Below, piece after piece: positions 17,776-26,646 of a stretch of 64,000 bases of DNA. The notes beneath the pieces are model-generated. The model worked only from the letters and a program-made list of their open reading frames with translations. It did no database searches and was not told the DNA's origin. A program made the position numbers and the translations under genes. The stretch lies in contig CAWAAR010000003.1 of assembly GCA_963780135.1 (NCBI GenBank), positions 2,418,001-2,482,000 of the forward strand, written 5' to 3'. Source of the stretch: Clostridium_AM sp963780135. GTDB lineage: Bacteria > Bacillota > Clostridia > Clostridiales > Clostridiaceae. Numbering within the stretch: position 1 is the stretch's first letter; every line of letters starts with the position of its first letter.

Positions 17776-17823
17776 AATTATATGTAAATATCACCATCAA
17801 TTATATGTAAATATCACCATCAA
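17776..17823. repeat. 23-nt tandem direct repeat, two units
   Basis: The unit beginning ATTATATGTAAATATCACCA is present twice in direct succession upstream of ahbC. The rest of the 343-bp gap (17589-17931) shows only the ahbC promoter. Confidence 0.8.
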
Positions 17824-17862
17824 TAGTTTAAATATGTACTTATTTAGATGAATTATTTTTTG

Positions 17863-17892
17863 TTGAGCGTATTGGTATATAAATGATACAAT
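17863..17892 (+). promoter_or_regulatory. putative promoter of ahbC
   Basis: TTGAGC (17863-17868), 18 nt, TACAAT (17887-17892), about 40 nt upstream of the ahbC start. Confidence 0.55.
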
Positions 17893-17931
17893 GTATTAAA
17901 CACTAGATATTTTAAGGAGAGATAATGAAAA

Positions 17932-19116
17932 ATGATAGGTATAACTAAACTATTATGTAATTCACAAAATTTTGGGGATAGTATTCGTTATGTAAAGGGG
18001 GCAGCGGAAGAAAAGTTTGGAGTAAGCCCTGGTAGAGGACCTGTTGTAGTTTGGAATTGCACAAAAACTTGTAATTTAAAATGTATGCATTGTTATGCAG
18101 ATTCAGATAGTAAACAGTATGAAGGAGAGCTTAATCTTAAAGAAGCTGAGAACTTTATTGAAGATTTAGGAGAATTTAAAGTTCCTGTAATATTATTTTC
18201 TGGTGGAGAGCCTCTACTTAGAAAAAATATATTTCACATATTAGACTATACAAGAAAATATAATATAAGAAATACATTATCCACTAATGGAACTCTTTTA
18301 GAAAAGGATATATGTAAAGATTTAAAAGAATTAAAGGTAGGATATGTAGGAGTAAGTTTAGACGGTATTGGATCGAAACATGATGAATTTAGAAGGACTA
18401 AAGGTGCTTTTGATAGTGCTTTAAAAGGAATTAGAAATTGTATAGATATAGGTCAAAAAGTTGGATTAAGATTTACCATAAACAATTATAATTATAAGCA
18501 ATTAGAAGATATTTTTAAATTAATAAAAGAAGAGGGTATACCAAGAGTTTGTTTTTATCACTTAGTTTATTCAGGTAGAGGAACTGAAATGATGAAAAAT
18601 GACATTAGCAAAGAGGAAGCTCGAGCTGCTATGGATTTAATTATGGAAAAAGCATTAGAGTTTGGACCTAAAGTGGAAATATTAACAGTAGACAATCATG
18701 CGGATGCTGTTTATTTATATATGCAAGCTAAAAAAAAGTATCCAGAAATGGCAGATAGAATTCTAAAATTGATAAAAACTAATGGAGGAAATAGATCAGG
18801 TATGGCTTTTGCTAATGTAGATTTCCAGGGAAATGTTCACGCAGATCAGTTTACTTGGCAGCACACTTTTGGAAATGTAAGAGATGAAAAGTTTAGTGAA
18901 ATTTGGAAAAGTACAACCAATCCAATTTTGAATGGTTTGAGGAACAGGAAGTCTTTATTAAAAGGACGCTGTAAAAGCTGCAAGTGGTTAAATATGTGTA
19001 ATGGAAACTTTAGAAGTCGAGCTGAGGCTGTAACTGGAGATTTTTGGGCTTCTGATCCTGCTTGCTATCTTACAAATGAAGAAATTGGAGTAGAAGAAGG
19101 TATGGGATTAATTTAA
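17932..19116 (+). CDS. ahbC: 12,18-didecarboxysiroheme deacetylase, radical SAM (AhbC-like)
   Basis: A 394-residue radical SAM enzyme with the cluster motif TCNLKCMHC (about 46-54), the GGEP SAM motif and a C-terminal SPASM-like Cys region (CKSCKWLNMCNGNFRSRAEA). In the alternative haem route AhbC removes acetate side chains of didecarboxysiroheme to give Fe-coproporphyrin III. The assignment is supported by ahbD and ahbA directly downstream and ahbB further on. ATG 17932 is 12 nt from the AAGGAG site. A closer ATG at 17925 opens only a 7-codon out-of-frame ORF, which could lower expression. Confidence 0.82.
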   Translation: MIGITKLLCNSQNFGDSIRYVKGAAEEKFGVSPGRGPVVVWNCTKTCNLKCMHCYADSDSKQYEGELNLKEAENFIEDLGEFKVPVILFSGGEPLLRKNIFHILDYTRKYNIRNTLSTNGTLLEKDICKDLKELKVGYVGVSLDGIGSKHDEFRRTKGAFDSALKGIRNCIDIGQKVGLRFTINNYNYKQLEDIFKLIKEEGIPRVCFYHLVYSGRGTEMMKNDISKEEARAAMDLIMEKALEFGPKVEILTVDNHADAVYLYMQAKKKYPEMADRILKLIKTNGGNRSGMAFANVDFQGNVHADQFTWQHTFGNVRDEKFSEIWKSTTNPILNGLRNRKSLLKGRCKSCKWLNMCNGNFRSRAEAVTGDFWASDPACYLTNEEIGVEEGMGLI

Positions 19117-19129
19117 TAAGTTTAAAAAC

Positions 19130-19410
19130 ATTGCGAAGCAATATTTTTGAGAGGACAGAGGACAATTGACAGAGGACAGTGAAGGAGGATTTTTCTCCGC
19201 TACACTACGAAAAATCTTGAATTAAATTTTTGATTACTCGTTTCACTAAAGTGAAACATTGCTGACTTATATAAATTTGAAGCTCCTTTTGCGTTAGCAA
19301 AACAAGCTTTAAAAATAAATTAGTTTTCTGACGTAAGGAAGAAAACTTACCTTCATTGTACTCTGTCAATTGTCCTCTTGAAAAAGTTGTGTCGCATCTT
19401 GCTTATATTA
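19130..19410. repeat. imperfect foldback (MITE-like) repeat, copy 1
   Basis: A region of about 280 bp between ahbC and ahbD. The ends are inverted repeats built on AGAGGACAATTGACAGAG and CTCTGTCAATTGTCCTCT. The core, with CTACACTACGAAAAATCTT and GAAACATTGCTGACTTATA, recurs at 56164-56380. There is no coding frame. The outer GTTGTGTCGCATCTTGC at its right end is found inverted at the left end of copy 2. Confidence 0.8.
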
Positions 19411-19465
19411 AGTTGAAATTTTGTATTTGTGAAAGTTGAGTTAACTAATAATGGAGGTTCTAATT

Positions 19466-20449
19466 ATGATGATTGTGTCGTGGAATACTACTAATAAATG
19501 TAATATGTATTGTAGTCACTGCTATAGAGATGCTGGAAAAGAAGATAAAGAAGAGTTAACCACAGAAGAAGGAAAAAAGCTTTTAGATGGAATTGCAAAA
19601 GCAGGTTTTAAAATGATGATTTTTTCTGGTGGGGAACCTTTAATGAGAAAAGATATTTTTGAACTTATAGAATATGCTTCAAAACTTAGGCTTATACCAG
19701 TTATGGGAAGTAATGGTGCACTAATTACATTAGAAATGGCTAAAAAATTAAAGACAGCAGGAGTGAAATCTGTAGGCATAAGTTTGGATAGCTTAATTGA
19801 AAAAAAACATAATAATTTTAGAGGCTATGAAAGTGCATGGAAAGATACAGTACAGGGAATGAAAAATTGCAAAGAAGTAGGACTTAAATTTCAAATTCAT
19901 ACTACAGTTATGAAGTGGAATAAGGAAGAAATACTAGATATTACGGATTTTGCAGTGGAAATAGGAGCATCAGCTCATCACATTTTCTTTTTAGTGCCAA
20001 CAGGACGAGGAAGTGAAATAGAAAAAGAATCTTTAGATTCTAAAGAATATGAAGCATTGCTTTATAATATAATGAGAAAGCAGAAGGAAGTAAGCATTGA
20101 ATTAAAACCTACCTGTGCACCTCAATTTGTGAGAGTTGCAGAAAATTTAGGAGTTAAGACCAGATTTAAAAGAGGATGTTTAGCAGGTATAAGTTATTGT
20201 ATAGTGAGTCCAAAAGGTGATGTACAACCTTGTGCTTACTTAATGGAGATAGCAGGGAATGTGAAAAAAACGCCTTTTAATGATATTTGGAATAATAGTG
20301 AAATATTTAAAAATTTAAGGACTTTAGATTATAAGGGAAGCTGTGGTTTGTGTTCACACAAAGAAAGCTGTGGAGGATGTAGAGCTAGAGCTGCTTATTA
20401 TAATAATGGAGATTATATGGAGTCAGAAAATTCATGTATAATCAAGTAA
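19466..20449 (+). CDS. ahbD: Fe-coproporphyrin III decarboxylase, radical SAM (AhbD-like haem synthase)
   Basis: A 327-residue radical SAM protein with NKCNMYCSHC near the N-terminus (about 9-18), GGEP near 60 and a C-terminal SPASM-type set (CAYLMEIAG, CGLCSHKESCGGCRARA). AhbD converts Fe-coproporphyrin III to haem in the siroheme-dependent pathway. The start is set to ATG 19466, 8 nt after GGAGG; the ATG at 19451 would overlap that site. It precedes ahbA by 29 nt and is separated from ahbC by a repeat element. Confidence 0.8.
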   Translation: MMIVSWNTTNKCNMYCSHCYRDAGKEDKEELTTEEGKKLLDGIAKAGFKMMIFSGGEPLMRKDIFELIEYASKLRLIPVMGSNGALITLEMAKKLKTAGVKSVGISLDSLIEKKHNNFRGYESAWKDTVQGMKNCKEVGLKFQIHTTVMKWNKEEILDITDFAVEIGASAHHIFFLVPTGRGSEIEKESLDSKEYEALLYNIMRKQKEVSIELKPTCAPQFVRVAENLGVKTRFKRGCLAGISYCIVSPKGDVQPCAYLMEIAGNVKKTPFNDIWNNSEIFKNLRTLDYKGSCGLCSHKESCGGCRARAAYYNNGDYMESENSCIIK

Positions 20450-20478
20450 AATCTTATTTGAAACTATAGAGGTGAAGA

Positions 20479-20937
20479 GTGGATAAAATAGATAAAGAAC
20501 TATTGAACTTATTGCAAGAGGGATTACCAATGGAATCCAGACCTTTTTTAGTATTAGGTAAACAAATAGGTATTACAGAAGAAGAAGTAATACAAAGAAT
20601 AGAAAAGTTAAAATCACAGAGATACCTTAGACGAGTAGGCGGAATTTTTAATTCTAAAAGTTTAGGATATTCTAGCACTTTATGCGCCATGAACGTACCA
20701 GAAAAAAGTCTAGAAGAAACAGCTAAAATAGTCAATAGTTATGATGAAATAACTCATAATTATATACGAGATCATTATTATAACATGTGGTTTACTATTA
20801 TTGCTTCGTCTAAAGAAAGGGTTAATGAAATCATAAAAAACATTAAAGATGAAACTTTAGTTAAAAATATAATAAGCTTACCTGCAAACAAAGTATTCAA
20901 AGTTAAGGTAGCTTTAGATATTATGAAAGATGTTTGA
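20479..20937 (+). CDS. ahbA: siroheme decarboxylase subunit (AhbA-like, Lrp/AsnC fold)
   Basis: A 152-residue protein with an AsnC-type winged helix (DKIDKELLNLLQEG at residues 1-14; LRRVGGIFNSKSLGY near 50) and a RAM-like C-terminal half. AhbA/AhbB heterodimers decarboxylate siroheme to 12,18-didecarboxysiroheme. The placement next to two Ahb-type radical SAM genes separates it from ordinary Lrp regulators. GTG start with GAGGTGA upstream. Its partner gene ahbB is 6.7 kb away, which is unusual. Which of the two is subunit A or B is my best judgement. Confidence 0.78.
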   Translation: MDKIDKELLNLLQEGLPMESRPFLVLGKQIGITEEEVIQRIEKLKSQRYLRRVGGIFNSKSLGYSSTLCAMNVPEKSLEETAKIVNSYDEITHNYIRDHYYNMWFTIIASSKERVNEIIKNIKDETLVKNIISLPANKVFKVKVALDIMKDV

Positions 20938-20997
20938 AATTGAAATAGCAAGCATAATGCGGCCTAAGTGTGGCAATTAAAATAGGGTTCAGTGGCA

Positions 20998-21238
20998 GTT
21001 TGAATTTTAACTTATACTTCGTGATATATGGTAATGTTTCATCACGGTTAAATATTTTAATTAGTCTAAGCTCAAAGTTCAGGAAAACCTAAGAACTTTG
21101 CCAAACTCGCTTCACTCAAACAGGGCTAAAGTTCTAAGGTTTTCCTGAACTTTTCACTAAGACTAATAAAAAATATTTAACTAATGTGATTAAACATTAC
21201 CATATATCTCTACGTATAAGTTAAAACCCAAACTAGTA
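20998..21238. repeat. 240-bp near-perfect foldback element
   Basis: The left part (AGTTTGAATTTTAACTTATA onward) pairs with the right part ending GTATAAGTTAAAACCCAAAC. The inner arms AAAGTTCAGGAAAACCT and GGTTTTCCTGAACTTTT flank a centre of about 25 nt, GCCAAACTCGCTTCACTCAA. There is no coding capacity. It looks like a non-autonomous foldback or MITE-type insertion after ahbA. Confidence 0.8.
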
Positions 21239-21428
21239 ACTTTAAATCGACTAATTTATAGTTGAAAACTTTTGTGTATATGCTTTTTAGATTAATGTGA
21301 GTTCTACATACTTGCAATATTCCTGCTAAGTAAGATCCATTGAGTAAGTTTATTCAAAATAATAAATTTATAAGTTTAATGGTTTAAAATAACTTTAAGT
21401 CTACTGAAAAAAATATATATAATACAAA

Positions 21429-21530
21429 TGGGGCTGTCGTATTAAGAATAAATACTACAATATATTGTGCTAATTTTAAATTTTCAAAGCAATATATTGT
21501 ATGTAAATTCTTTAGTGCGACAGCCTCATT
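21429..21530. repeat. 102-bp hairpin repeat, copy 1
   Basis: A stem-loop whose ends are GGGGCTGTCG and GCGACAGCCTC, with an inner arm CAATATATTG on both sides. A second copy lies exactly 2000 bp away at 23429-23530. The T-rich right side might also allow termination. The gap on to 21833 shows no gene. Confidence 0.8.
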
Positions 21531-21833
21531 TTATTTATTTTGTTGCGCATAACGGAAAATAATTATTGATTAATAGTGAAAAACATGTAATAATATATAT
21601 AAAGATTTGAAAATTAAAATTATTAATAAATATTTGTAATTAGTGAATAGAGATAGGCTAGAAATTATTGAAGAAGATATTTTAATCAAAATGAAAAAAA
21701 CTTTCGTGTTTTAATTATAGGAATGAATAGATAAGATTAAGGTTCTTCAAATTGTAATACGTGGGGATATGAGAATTCCTATTTACAAATAATAAAAAAC
21801 GAATATTTTATATAAAATAAAAGGAGTGATAAT

Positions 21834-22433
21834 ATGAATAAGGATTTTTATTCTGCTGTAGCAGATAGACGTACATTTTATGGAATTAGTAAGGAAGTAG
21901 TGGCTTCTGATGAGAGAATCAAAGAAGTCATTGAATATGCTGTAAAACATACCCCATCAGCATTTAATTCTCAAAGTGCAAGAGTAGTTTTATTATTAGA
22001 AAAACATCATGATAAATTATGGGATATCGCAAAAGAAGCTTTAAGAAAGATAGTACCTGCTGACCAATTTAGTTCCACTGAGGATAAAATAAATTCATTT
22101 CGTAATGGATATGGCACAGTTTTATTCTTTGAAGATAATAGTGTAATTGAATCCCTTCAAAAGCAATTTGCCACTTATAAGGATAACTTTCCAATTTGGT
22201 CTCAGCAATCAAGTGGTATGCATCAATATGTTATTTGGACTTCATTAGAAATCGAAGGATTTGGAGTATCATTACAACACTATAATGAACTTATTGAAGC
22301 TGATGTAAAGAAGGAATGGAATATACCAATGAATTGGAAACTTATTGCACAAATGCCATTTGGAAAACCAACAGCAAAACCAGATAAAAAGGAATTTCAA
22401 CCATTAGAAGCGCGTATTAAAGTATTTAAATAA
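21834..22433 (+). CDS. nitroreductase-family protein (Frm2/Hbn1-like)
   Basis: A 199-residue flavoprotein of the nitroreductase fold, Frm2-like subgroup. It starts with a SAVADRRTFYGISKE motif, followed by HTPSAFNSQSARVVLLL, where FMN phosphate binds, and WTSLEIEGFGVSLQHYN. Close relatives are cytosolic NAD(P)H-dependent reductases with broad substrates and a link to oxidative or lipid stress in yeast. ATG 21834 follows AAAGGAGTG. It lies between the two 102-bp hairpin repeats with the DUF2975/YozG pair. Confidence 0.85.
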   Translation: MNKDFYSAVADRRTFYGISKEVVASDERIKEVIEYAVKHTPSAFNSQSARVVLLLEKHHDKLWDIAKEALRKIVPADQFSSTEDKINSFRNGYGTVLFFEDNSVIESLQKQFATYKDNFPIWSQQSSGMHQYVIWTSLEIEGFGVSLQHYNELIEADVKKEWNIPMNWKLIAQMPFGKPTAKPDKKEFQPLEARIKVFK

Positions 22434-22593
22434 TCTTCATATTAATAATTGAATTTATAGAAGCCTGTGTGATTTTCACATGGGCTTTTTATATGAATAG
22501 AGAAGTGATGAATCAAGTATAAGTTACAATGTTAAAACATTAAAGAATATGCAAAAACTACAATATAGAGACATTTCTTACAATATGCCATTA

Positions 22594-22643
22594 TTGAATA
22601 ACAATAAACCCGTATTGTTATTCGATAAAAAATATGATATAAT
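22594..22643 (+). promoter_or_regulatory. promoter with overlapping palindromic operator
   Basis: TTGTTA (22615-22620), 17 nt, TATAAT (22638-22643). A 13-nt inverted repeat TTGAATAACAATA (22594-22606) and TATTGTTATTCGA (22613-22625), with a 6-nt spacer, covers the -35 box. A likely autoregulatory site for the downstream XRE regulator. Confidence 0.65.
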
Positions 22644-22677
22644 ACAAATAATATATTTTGTAAGGAGTTGTTTGGTT

Positions 22678-23151
22678 ATGAAGAAGCATTTAGCAGCCAA
22701 TTTTCTCAAAGCATTTTTAAATGTTTTAATAATTGCATCAGCGGTTATGTTAGTACAGATCGTATCATCTTTTATATATCAACTATATTATGGAAAGAGT
22801 ATTATAGATATGTTTACAATAAAAGGATGTATCAGTTTTTTAGTGTATTTAATCTATATTTTAATAACTTACAATTTACGCCAAATTTTATATAGCACGA
22901 ATTTAACACCCTTTTGCATTGATAATGTGAAAAGATTTAAAACAATTGGATGTTATATGTTTTGTATAGCAATCTTTGATGCAATGGCAAATTTTAAAAG
23001 GGCAAGTGGTTTAGAAATATTTGCTACAAAGTATGGATCACTTAAAGGAAGTTTTTTTATGTATATTGTTTTAGCTTGTATGGCTTTAGTTTTAGCAGAA
23101 ATATTTAAAAAAGCAGTTGAAATAAAAGTAGAAAACGATTTTACTGTATAA
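22678..23151 (+). CDS. DUF2975 membrane protein
   Basis: A 157-residue inner-membrane protein with four predicted hydrophobic helices and no catalytic motif, matching the DUF2975 layout. ATG 22678 is 10 nt after AAGGAG (22662-22667); longer in-frame starts upstream would run into the promoter. The gene is 11 nt before a small XRE regulator, the usual DUF2975-YozG pairing. Function unknown; perhaps a membrane partner controlling the regulator. Confidence 0.8.
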   Translation: MKKHLAANFLKAFLNVLIIASAVMLVQIVSSFIYQLYYGKSIIDMFTIKGCISFLVYLIYILITYNLRQILYSTNLTPFCIDNVKRFKTIGCYMFCIAIFDAMANFKRASGLEIFATKYGSLKGSFFMYIVLACMALVLAEIFKKAVEIKVENDFTV

Positions 23152-23162
23152 CGGAGGATAAG

Positions 23163-23366
23163 ATGGCAATTGTCGTAAATTTGGATGTCATGATGGCAAA
23201 AAGGAAAATTTCCCTTTCAGAATTAGCAGAAAGAGTTGGAATTACAAATGCAAATCTATCTATATTAAAAAATAACAAAGCAAAAGCTATAAGGTTTTCT
23301 ACACTTGAAGCAATTTGTCGTGAATTGCAGTGTCAACCAGGGGATCTATTAGAATACAAAGAATAA
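23163..23366 (+). CDS. small XRE/YozG-type HTH regulator
   Basis: A 67-residue Cro/CI-type helix-turn-helix protein: MAKRKISLSELAERVGITNA, then NLSILKNNKAKAIRFSTLEA, ending in the GDLLEY motif usual for YozG-like regulators. Likely represses its own operon through the palindrome at 22594-22625. GGAGG ribosome-binding site. Confidence 0.88.
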   Translation: MAIVVNLDVMMAKRKISLSELAERVGITNANLSILKNNKAKAIRFSTLEAICRELQCQPGDLLEYKE

Positions 23367-23428
23367 TGCATATATTATTCTTTGTTGTAATGTACACATA
23401 ACAACAATATAACAAACATATTAATGTC

Positions 23429-23530
23429 TGGGGCTGTCACACTAAGAATAAATCTTACAACATATTGTATTTGTCATTGATTTGCAAATCAATATATTGT
23501 ATGTAAATTTCTTAATGGGACAGCCCCATT
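23429..23530. repeat. 102-bp hairpin repeat, copy 2
   Basis: Same design as the copy at 21429-21530: ends GGGGCTGTCAC and GGGACAGCCCC, inner arms with CATATTG and CAATATATTG. The two copies are in direct orientation and bracket a three-gene block. Confidence 0.8.
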
Positions 23531-23794
23531 ATGTATTTAAGAAAGTTATTTCTTTATGTGAGGTATACTTATTTTCTTTTCTCTATTAAAAATATATAAG
23601 AATAGAAGATTTTTGTTGAAATTTATCGAAAACAGTATAAAATAAACATATAAGGTATTCATATGAAGTGGTTGATTTACATAATTTGTGTGTGGAAGAA
23701 TGTGTAATTTTTATTTTTACAATAAAATTATAGATGTTAAGTGGTAATAAATTGAGCAGAGTATAGTTCAATGCAATTTAAATGGAGGTGTAGT

Positions 23795-26341
23795 ATGTTT
23801 GTATCACTAAGAAAGAAAATCTACTCAATTTTTAAAATTAATGATAAATATAAATATGAATGTATTAAAATATGCCTAATATATTCCCTTATAGGGTTTC
23901 TTTGGATTTATTTTTCAGATAAAATTGTGCATAAAGGTATCAGTAATAGGGATATGTTATTAATTGTAAATATATACAAAGGATTGTTACATGTTATTGT
24001 AAGTTCAATTATTCTTTATTTATTAATAAACACTCTTCTAAGAAAAGTTGATTTAACAGAAAGAAAGCTTAATGAGAGCTATAAAGAATTGTCAGTAGCT
24101 AATGAGAAACTGAAAGCTCATGTACAACAATTAACTGCATTTCAGGAAGAATTAACAATTCAATATAATCAAATTATTGAAAGTGAGAAAAAGTTAAGTA
24201 AAAGTGAAGAAAAAAATAGAGCTATCGTTAAAGCAATGCCTGATTTGTTATTTATTATTAATAATGATGGTTATTTTATAGATTGTATAGCAAGTGATGA
24301 AAGTCTTCTGTTAATGCCAAAGGAAAATTTTATTGGAAAAACTATTTGGGAGGTTATTCCTGATGAAATATCAGAAATAGCTTATGAAAAGATGCAATCG
24401 GTAATTAAATATGGAATACTAGAGAAATTTGAATACAAATTGAAAATTTCTGATAAAGATCAGTGTTTTGAACTTAGAATGGTAAAAAATAATGAAAAAG
24501 AAATACTGGCTATATCAAGAAACATTACTGTTGAAAGACAAAATGAATTGGAATTGAAAATAAGTGAAGAAAAATATAAAGCACTTGTAAATGAAATGCA
24601 GCAAGGATTAGCAGTTTATGAAGGAGATTCTGAAGAAGAAGTTGGAAATTATAGATTTGTAGATTCAAATAAAAGCCATGAAAAAATAACAGGGTTAAAA
24701 AGTAAAGATATTTTAGGAAAAACCATTTGTGAGATTTTCCCTAATATTAAAAAAAGCGTAATAGAAAAATATAAACATGTAATGAAAACAGGAGAACCTA
24801 TATGTTATGAAAGTTACTTACAAGATATGGATAGACATTACGAATTAATAGTGTATACAACTAAAAAGCTTCAGCTTGCAGTAATTGTTACAGATATTAC
24901 TAAAAGAAAAAAAGCAGAAGAGTCTGTAAAGTCAAGTGAATGTACTTTTAGAAATCTCTTTGAAAATTCATCAGATGCAATACTTATAATTTTAGATGAT
25001 AAAATAGTTGATTGTAATCTAGCTATGATTAAAACATTGGGGTATGATTCAAAGTCATCCATAGTTGGCAAGTGTCCATTTGAGTTTTATCCGAAAGAAC
25101 AACCTGACGGAGAAGATTCTAAAGAAAAGGTTTCTAGAATGCGTAAAGATACTATGCAAAATGGAAAATGTAAATTTGAATGGTGGTACAAAAGGGTTGA
25201 TGGAAGTTTATTACCAGTTGAAGTCATGTTAACAACTATTTTTCTTAATGGAAAAAAAGTTTTTCATTCTTTATGGAGAGATATTAGCGACAGAAAACAA
25301 ATGGAACTTAAATTAGAATATTTAAGTTATCATGATCAATTAACAGGTTTATATAACAGAAGATTTTTTGAGGAGGAGTTAAGGCGACTAGATAAAGAAG
25401 AAAATTTACCTTTAACCATTGTTATGGCAGATGTTAATGGATTAAAACTTATAAATGATTCTTTAGGACATGTTGTAGGTGATGAACTCCTTAAAAAAGT
25501 TGCTAAAGCTATAATGAAAGGATGCAGAGCTAGTGATATTATTGCTAGACTTGGAGGGGATGAATTTGTTATTTTATTACCTAATACAGATACTTATGAA
25601 ACGGAACAAATCCTTAAACGCATAAAATCTATAGCTTTAAAAGAAATGGTAGGCTCTGTTGAGATATCTATTTCTTTTGGATATGAAACTAAGAAAAGTG
25701 TGAATGAAAAAATTGCAGAAGTTTTGAAGAAATCTGAAGATCATATGTATAAGAAAAAGCTTTTCGACAGTCCAAGTATGAGAGGAAAAACCATAAGTGC
25801 TATAATTAGTACCCTTCATGAAAAAAACAAGAGGGAAGAACAGCATTCTCATAGAGTTTCAGCATTATGCCAGAATATGGGCAAAGTTCTTGGTTTACAT
25901 GAAGATGAAATTAAGGAACTGGGAAGTGTTGGGTTGCTTCATGATATAGGTAAAATAGCTATAGAAGAAAATGTACTTAATAAGCCAGGAAAGCTAACAG
26001 ATGAAGAATGGGAACAAATAAAAAGACATCCAGAAATAGGATATAGAATACTGAGCACAGTAAATGACATGTCTGAAATGGCGGAATACGTATTAGCTCA
26101 TCATGAAAGATGGGATGGGAAGGGATATCCAAAAGGCTTAAGTGGAGAAGAAATACCACTTCAATCAAGAATTATAACTATAGCTGACTCCTATGATGCA
26201 ATGATCAGCGAAAGGAGCTATAGAAATGCTTTGCCAGAAGAAGTTGCCATAAAAGAATTAAAACTGAATGCAGGCATTCAGTTTGATCCAGAACTTATAA
26301 GTATATTTATTGAAAAAGTATTAGATAAACCATGTGGTTAA
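23795..26341 (+). CDS. membrane PAS-GGDEF-HD-GYP protein (c-di-GMP turnover)
   Basis: An 848-residue signalling protein. Two transmembrane helices (about 22-42 and 55-80), a coiled coil (85-145), three PAS-type sensor regions (about 145-255, 265-370, 375-500), a GGDEF domain (about 505-665) with intact RLGGDEF, and an HD-GYP domain (about 675-848) with HDIGK and HHERWDGKGYP. It could make and break c-di-GMP. Whether both activities exist in vivo is open, though both motifs are intact. ATG 23795 has GGAGGTG at good distance; an earlier ATG lacks one. Possible link: the c-di-GMP-II riboswitch at 48430. Single gene. Confidence 0.9.
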   Translation: MFVSLRKKIYSIFKINDKYKYECIKICLIYSLIGFLWIYFSDKIVHKGISNRDMLLIVNIYKGLLHVIVSSIILYLLINTLLRKVDLTERKLNESYKELSVANEKLKAHVQQLTAFQEELTIQYNQIIESEKKLSKSEEKNRAIVKAMPDLLFIINNDGYFIDCIASDESLLLMPKENFIGKTIWEVIPDEISEIAYEKMQSVIKYGILEKFEYKLKISDKDQCFELRMVKNNEKEILAISRNITVERQNELELKISEEKYKALVNEMQQGLAVYEGDSEEEVGNYRFVDSNKSHEKITGLKSKDILGKTICEIFPNIKKSVIEKYKHVMKTGEPICYESYLQDMDRHYELIVYTTKKLQLAVIVTDITKRKKAEESVKSSECTFRNLFENSSDAILIILDDKIVDCNLAMIKTLGYDSKSSIVGKCPFEFYPKEQPDGEDSKEKVSRMRKDTMQNGKCKFEWWYKRVDGSLLPVEVMLTTIFLNGKKVFHSLWRDISDRKQMELKLEYLSYHDQLTGLYNRRFFEEELRRLDKEENLPLTIVMADVNGLKLINDSLGHVVGDELLKKVAKAIMKGCRASDIIARLGGDEFVILLPNTDTYETEQILKRIKSIALKEMVGSVEISISFGYETKKSVNEKIAEVLKKSEDHMYKKKLFDSPSMRGKTISAIISTLHEKNKREEQHSHRVSALCQNMGKVLGLHEDEIKELGSVGLLHDIGKIAIEENVLNKPGKLTDEEWEQIKRHPEIGYRILSTVNDMSEMAEYVLAHHERWDGKGYPKGLSGEEIPLQSRIITIADSYDAMISERSYRNALPEEVAIKELKLNAGIQFDPELISIFIEKVLDKPCG

Positions 26342-26350
26342 AAGTAGAAA

Positions 26351-26380
26351 AAACCTCTGCATTTTTGCAGAGATTTTTTG
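26351..26380 (+). terminator. rho-independent terminator
   Basis: CTCTGCA, TTTT loop, TGCAGAG, then ATTTTTTGG. It ends the GGDEF/HD-GYP unit. The remaining gap to 26646 holds no visible gene. Confidence 0.85.
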
Positions 26381-26646
26381 GCTTATATTTTCATTAAATC
26401 TAATTAGTGTAGTGATTATAGGCTTCAAGCTATAGTTTGTTTCAGAAATTCAAAAAATATCGTGGTAGCTTTTAACTTTGTTTTAATTTTAGGTGTTAAT
26501 TTTTTGAGCGTAACTTCTTAATCAAAATCTATTCATTTTTTGGTAAAAAATACGATAATCTAAAGTAAGTACAAATTCAATATATTTTAATTGTGAGTAG
26601 AAAAACATTTGTAAGTATGTAATCAAAATTAAGGGGGAAAAAAGAA

